From: Bog-756 sp038210245
GTDB lineage: Bacteria > Actinomycetota > Acidimicrobiia > Acidimicrobiales > RAAP-2
Assembly (NCBI GenBank): GCA_038210245.1
Contig: JBBQWW010000005.1
Location: 48,176-112,175 of the forward strand
Length of the DNA stretch: 64,000 nt
Direction: 5' to 3'
Shown here: positions 60,860 through 64,000 of the stretch, piece after piece
Position numbering within the stretch: position 1 is the stretch's first letter
Layout: each line of letters begins with the position of its first letter
The notes under the pieces: generated by a model
The model's input: the letters and a program-made list of their open reading frames with translations, nothing else
Databases searched by the model: none
What the model was told of the DNA's origin: nothing
Translations under genes and position numbers: made by a program

Positions 60860-63853
60860 GTGGCCCACGAACCCGACTCGCTCCGACACTTCCTTACCTC
60901 GGTGGTCCGTCCGGCCATCTATGGGCGGTCCACCCCGTTGGAGGTGTCGGCCCATCACCTGCACGGCGAGCCCATCCCGGTGGCCGAGGCAGTGGAGCGA
61001 CCGTTCTCCCCGTTCGCCGTAGGCGACGCCTGGGGCAGCCGCTGGGACACCACCTGGTTCCGGTTCCGAGGATCGATCCCGGCGTCGTGGGCCGGGGCCG
61101 ACGTAGTGGCCCTCGTCCACCTCGGAGGGGATCAGATCGTCGGCTTCACGGCCGAGGGCCAGATCTGGGACACGGGCCTCCGGCCCGTCCAGGGGCTCCA
61201 CCACCGGCACCGGGAGTACCCGATCAGCCCGCAGGCGGTCGGGGGTGAGCAGGTTGAGTTCTTCGTCGAGGCCGCCGCCAACCCGATCCCGCCGTGGGAA
61301 GTGGCCGACTGGCCGCTCCTCCTGCCCGACTATGACGGAGCACCGCTCTATGCCCTCCAGACAGCCGAGCTGGCCGTCGTCGACCGGGCCGTTGAAGGCC
61401 TCTTCATCGACGTGCGGATCCTGGCCGAGCTGGCTGTTCTGGCCCCCGAACGGTCAGAAGAGATCGCCCGGGTGCTGGACAAGGCCAGAGGGGTGGTCGA
61501 CCCCGAGGACGTCTCGGCCTCGGCGGCCTCGGCCCGGGAAGTGTTGGCCCCGCTGTTCGAGCGACCCAGCTCCTCAACCAGCACGGTGGTGGCCGTCGGC
61601 CACGCCCACATCGACTGCGCCTGGCTGTGGCCCCTTCGAGAGACGAGGCGCAAGTGCGCCCGGACCTTTTCCAACCAGCTGCGCCTGCTCGAGCGCTACC
61701 CCGAACACCGGTTCGTGTGCAGTCAGGCCGTGCAGTACCAGTGGATGAAGGACGACTATCCCACCCTGTTCGAGCAGATCACCGACCAGGTCCGGTCCGG
61801 TCGGTGGGAGCCCGTCGGCGGCATGTGGGTGGAGCCGGACACCAACGTCCCCTCCGGCGAGTCCCTGGTGCGCCAGCTGGTCCACGGCAAGCGCTTCTTC
61901 GCCGAGGAGTTCGGGGTCGAGACCCATGAGCTGTGGATCCCCGACGTCTTCGGCTACTCGGCCGCCCTTCCCCAGATCGCCCGGCAGGCCGGTGTGACCT
62001 CCCTCATCACCCAGAAGATGAGCTGGAATGACACCAACACGTTTCCGCACACCACCTTCTGGTGGGAGGGCCATGACGGCAGTCGCCTGCTGGCCCACTT
62101 CCCGCCGGCCAACACCTACAACGGCAACTTCTCGGCTGGTGAGGTTGCCGCCGGCCAGGACCGGGGAGTGGGCAACGAGGGCGCCGCCCTCAACCTCTAC
62201 CCCTACGGCTACGGGGACGGAGGCGGCGGACCCAACCACCCCATGGTCGAGCGCTCCCGTCGCATGGCCGACCTCGACGGCCTACCCCGTGTCGAGATCG
62301 GTACCGTCGGGGGCTTCCTCGACCGGTTAGGCGGGGAGGCCGACGACCTCCCGGTCTGGGTCGGTGAGCTCTACCTCGAGGCCCACCGGGCCACTCTGAC
62401 CACCCACGCCGAGGTCAAGCTGGCCAACCGTCGGGGCGAGGAGGCTCTCCGGGTCGCCGAGCTGTGGTCGGTGGCGGCCTCTCTCGACCGGCGGCCCGAC
62501 CTCGACCGGGCCTGGAAGTTGCTCCTGCTCCACCAGTTCCATGACATCCTCCCCGGCTCCAGCATCCACTGGGTCTACCAGGACACCGCCCGCCAGCAGG
62601 CCGAGGTGCTGGCTATCGCCGGTGCGGTCATCGCCGAGTCCCAGGCCCTCCTCGTCGGCAGCGACGGCGACCACGACGCAGAGGTGGTGGTCTTCAACCC
62701 CTCGTCCACGGACCGCACCGAGGTGGCCGAGCTGCCCGACGGCTCACTGGGCGTGGTGTCAGCACCAGCCTGCGGCTGGTCCACGGTGGTACCCATCCGT
62801 GTACCCGATACGGAAGGGGCGGTGACGGTGGGTGAGCGGTGGCTGGACAACGGCCTGCTGCGGGTCGAGTGGGACGCCGACGGACTGCTCACCTCGGTCC
62901 AGGACCTCGTCGCCGGTCGTGAGGTGCTGGCCGAGGGCGAGCAGGGGAACCTGTTCCAGCTCCACGAGGACCATCCGCGGGCATTCGACGCCTGGGACGT
63001 CGACCTGACCTATCTGGACCGGGTGACCGACCTGGTGGCGGTGGACTCGATCGACGTGGTGGAGCGTCACCCCCTGCGGGCCGGGGTCCGGTTCGTCCGG
63101 TCCTTCTCCGCATCCACCATCACCCAGACCATGCGCCTGAGCGCCGGGTCTCGCCGGCTCGAGTTCCACACCGACGTGGAGTGGCACGAACACCACCGCT
63201 TCTTGAAGGTGGCTTTCCCCGTGTCCGTCCACTCCACCCGGGCCACCTACGAGATCCAGCACGGGCACGTGGAGCGACCGACCATCGCCAACACCAGTTG
63301 GGACGAGGCCCGCTTCGAGGTATGCGGCCACCGGTGGGCGGACCTGAGCGAGCCCGGCTACGGGGTGGCCTTGCTCAACGAGTCGAAGTACGGCTATGAC
63401 ATCCGCGGCCACACCATGCGGCTCTCCCTGCTCCGGGGCCCGGGTTTCCCTGACCCCGAGGCGGACCAGGGCTCCCACCACTTCGCCTACGCCCTCGTGC
63501 CCCACGGAGGCGACCTGCAGACCGCCGGGATCATCGCCGAAGCGGAACACTTCAACCTGCCTCTCTCGGTGTTGGTCGGCCAAGGTGAGGGTCAGGTGGT
63601 CTCTGTAGACCGGTCCGGGGTCAGCGTGGAAGCGGTCAAGTGGGCCGACCGGACCGGAGCCATCGTGGTCCGCCTGTGCGAGGTAGGGGGCTCCCGCGGT
63701 CCGGTCCGTGTCACCCTGCACCAGCCCTTCGTGTCGGTCACCCGCACCGACCTGCTCGAGCGGGTGGTCTCCCCACTGACGGCGGTGGACCGGACCGTGG
63801 AGCTCGAGCTCCACCCATTCGAGTTGGTCACCCTGGCCTTCGAGCCCGGCTGA
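60860..63853 (+). CDS. GH38 alpha-mannosidase
   Basis: A 997-residue class II alpha-mannosidase. The N-terminal accessory domain includes LGGDQIVGFTAEGQIWDTG near 90-108. The catalytic domain has the zinc ligands in HAHIDCAWLWPLRE near 250-263, the nucleophile Asp in VEPDTNVPSGES near 325-336 and WIPDVFGYSAALPQ near 360. The C-terminal beta-rich domains include LRGPGFPDPEADQGSHHFAY near 860. No signal peptide is seen, so it probably acts in the cytoplasm on mannosides or oligosaccharides. The GTG start at 60860 is uncertain because GGAAGG lies too close to it. It ends 147 nt before the window edge. Confidence 0.9.
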   Translation: MAHEPDSLRHFLTSVVRPAIYGRSTPLEVSAHHLHGEPIPVAEAVERPFSPFAVGDAWGSRWDTTWFRFRGSIPASWAGADVVALVHLGGDQIVGFTAEGQIWDTGLRPVQGLHHRHREYPISPQAVGGEQVEFFVEAAANPIPPWEVADWPLLLPDYDGAPLYALQTAELAVVDRAVEGLFIDVRILAELAVLAPERSEEIARVLDKARGVVDPEDVSASAASAREVLAPLFERPSSSTSTVVAVGHAHIDCAWLWPLRETRRKCARTFSNQLRLLERYPEHRFVCSQAVQYQWMKDDYPTLFEQITDQVRSGRWEPVGGMWVEPDTNVPSGESLVRQLVHGKRFFAEEFGVETHELWIPDVFGYSAALPQIARQAGVTSLITQKMSWNDTNTFPHTTFWWEGHDGSRLLAHFPPANTYNGNFSAGEVAAGQDRGVGNEGAALNLYPYGYGDGGGGPNHPMVERSRRMADLDGLPRVEIGTVGGFLDRLGGEADDLPVWVGELYLEAHRATLTTHAEVKLANRRGEEALRVAELWSVAASLDRRPDLDRAWKLLLLHQFHDILPGSSIHWVYQDTARQQAEVLAIAGAVIAESQALLVGSDGDHDAEVVVFNPSSTDRTEVAELPDGSLGVVSAPACGWSTVVPIRVPDTEGAVTVGERWLDNGLLRVEWDADGLLTSVQDLVAGREVLAEGEQGNLFQLHEDHPRAFDAWDVDLTYLDRVTDLVAVDSIDVVERHPLRAGVRFVRSFSASTITQTMRLSAGSRRLEFHTDVEWHEHHRFLKVAFPVSVHSTRATYEIQHGHVERPTIANTSWDEARFEVCGHRWADLSEPGYGVALLNESKYGYDIRGHTMRLSLLRGPGFPDPEADQGSHHFAYALVPHGGDLQTAGIIAEAEHFNLPLSVLVGQGEGQVVSVDRSGVSVEAVKWADRTGAIVVRLCEVGGSRGPVRVTLHQPFVSVTRTDLLERVVSPLTAVDRTVELELHPFELVTLAFEPG

Positions 63854-64000
63854 TCACCCCGCCCATCGGGAGCAGGTCGAGGGCACGGTCCCTCCACCCC
63901 CTCAGCCCGGCCGGAGTCACCGGGTTGAGGTTCCCGGCTGTTGGTGACGACGAACTGAAGACCCCTGGTGCCACAACCAACCCTCAGCCAATGGGCAAGG
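63854..64000. other. Region after the mannosidase to the window edge
   Basis: This 147-nt tail holds no supported gene. It contains a GC-rich stretch and an ATG near 63991 that could start a gene beyond the edge. Confidence 0.3.

Noticed and set aside
1..64000. Search for CRISPR arrays, insertion sequences, phage integrases, rRNA and tRNA
   Set aside because: No repeat-spacer pattern, transposase or integrase motif, or cloverleaf-like sequence was recognised by eye. A covariance-model search could still find a small RNA.

Overview
This is high-GC DNA with dense gene packing, frequent GTG and TTG starts and a typical actinobacterial gene set. Markers are two deazaflavin (F420)-binding DUF385 proteins, three luciferase-like (LLM) oxidoreductases, two wax ester synthase/diacylglycerol acyltransferases, an ECF sigma factor with tatA and tatB, and a UvrD-type helicase with an HRDC domain. 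An uncultured or little-studied actinobacterium, possibly of the Acidimicrobiia, is the best guess; no rRNA or tRNA is present to settle it. About eighteen genes on both strands start 6-7 nt after a TANNNT hexamer, the mark of leaderless mRNAs; many others have a GGAGG-type ribosome site.

Left part (1-16.9 kb): mainly acyl and lipid metabolism. An acyl-CoA synthetase, amidase and DUF385 protein form one operon. They are followed by a nitrobindin-like protein, a secreted DUF3089 lipase, a VOC protein, and a second acyl-CoA synthetase overlapping a wax ester synthase. A second wax ester synthase and a secreted LIP-type lipase diverge from these. Then come a GcvT-like methyltransferase, a class II aldolase, a chimeric gene remnant, an alpha/beta hydrolase and a glycolate-oxidase-like flavoprotein.

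Middle (16.9-42.2 kb): sigma factor, putative membrane anti-sigma partner, tatA and tatB; the large helicase; a secreted HNH-like lipoprotein and an esterase; a YceH protein; aldo/keto reductase; class III cyclase; HD-domain (PhnZ-like) protein; a MaoC dehydratase pair; a chorismate-lyase-like protein; a divergent MFS exporter/TetR pair; an alkylation repair pair (Ogt and an Ada-AlkA fusion); PhzF; small membrane proteins; LLM oxidoreductases; and a secreted copper monooxygenase resembling peptidylglycine hydroxylating monooxygenase (PHM).

Right part (42.2-64 kb): an XRE regulator opposite a Tat-exported amine oxidase with striking palindromes between them; an SDR; a double deletion scar joining the tails of a tetR and a DHA2 exporter; a DMT transporter; GH5 glycosidase; LytR_C protein; a phosphofructokinase with the pyrophosphate-type signature; hotdog thioesterase; pirin; SF2 helicase; a dimethylformamidase-like protein; a decayed stretch at 58-61 kb with small genes, a nonsense-truncated SnoaL protein and a rhodanese relic; and a GH38 alpha-mannosidase. 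No CRISPR array, insertion sequence, rRNA or tRNA was recognised. The most unusual signals are gene-fragment fusions left by deletions, perfect palindromes at regulator promoters and the leaderless start signature.
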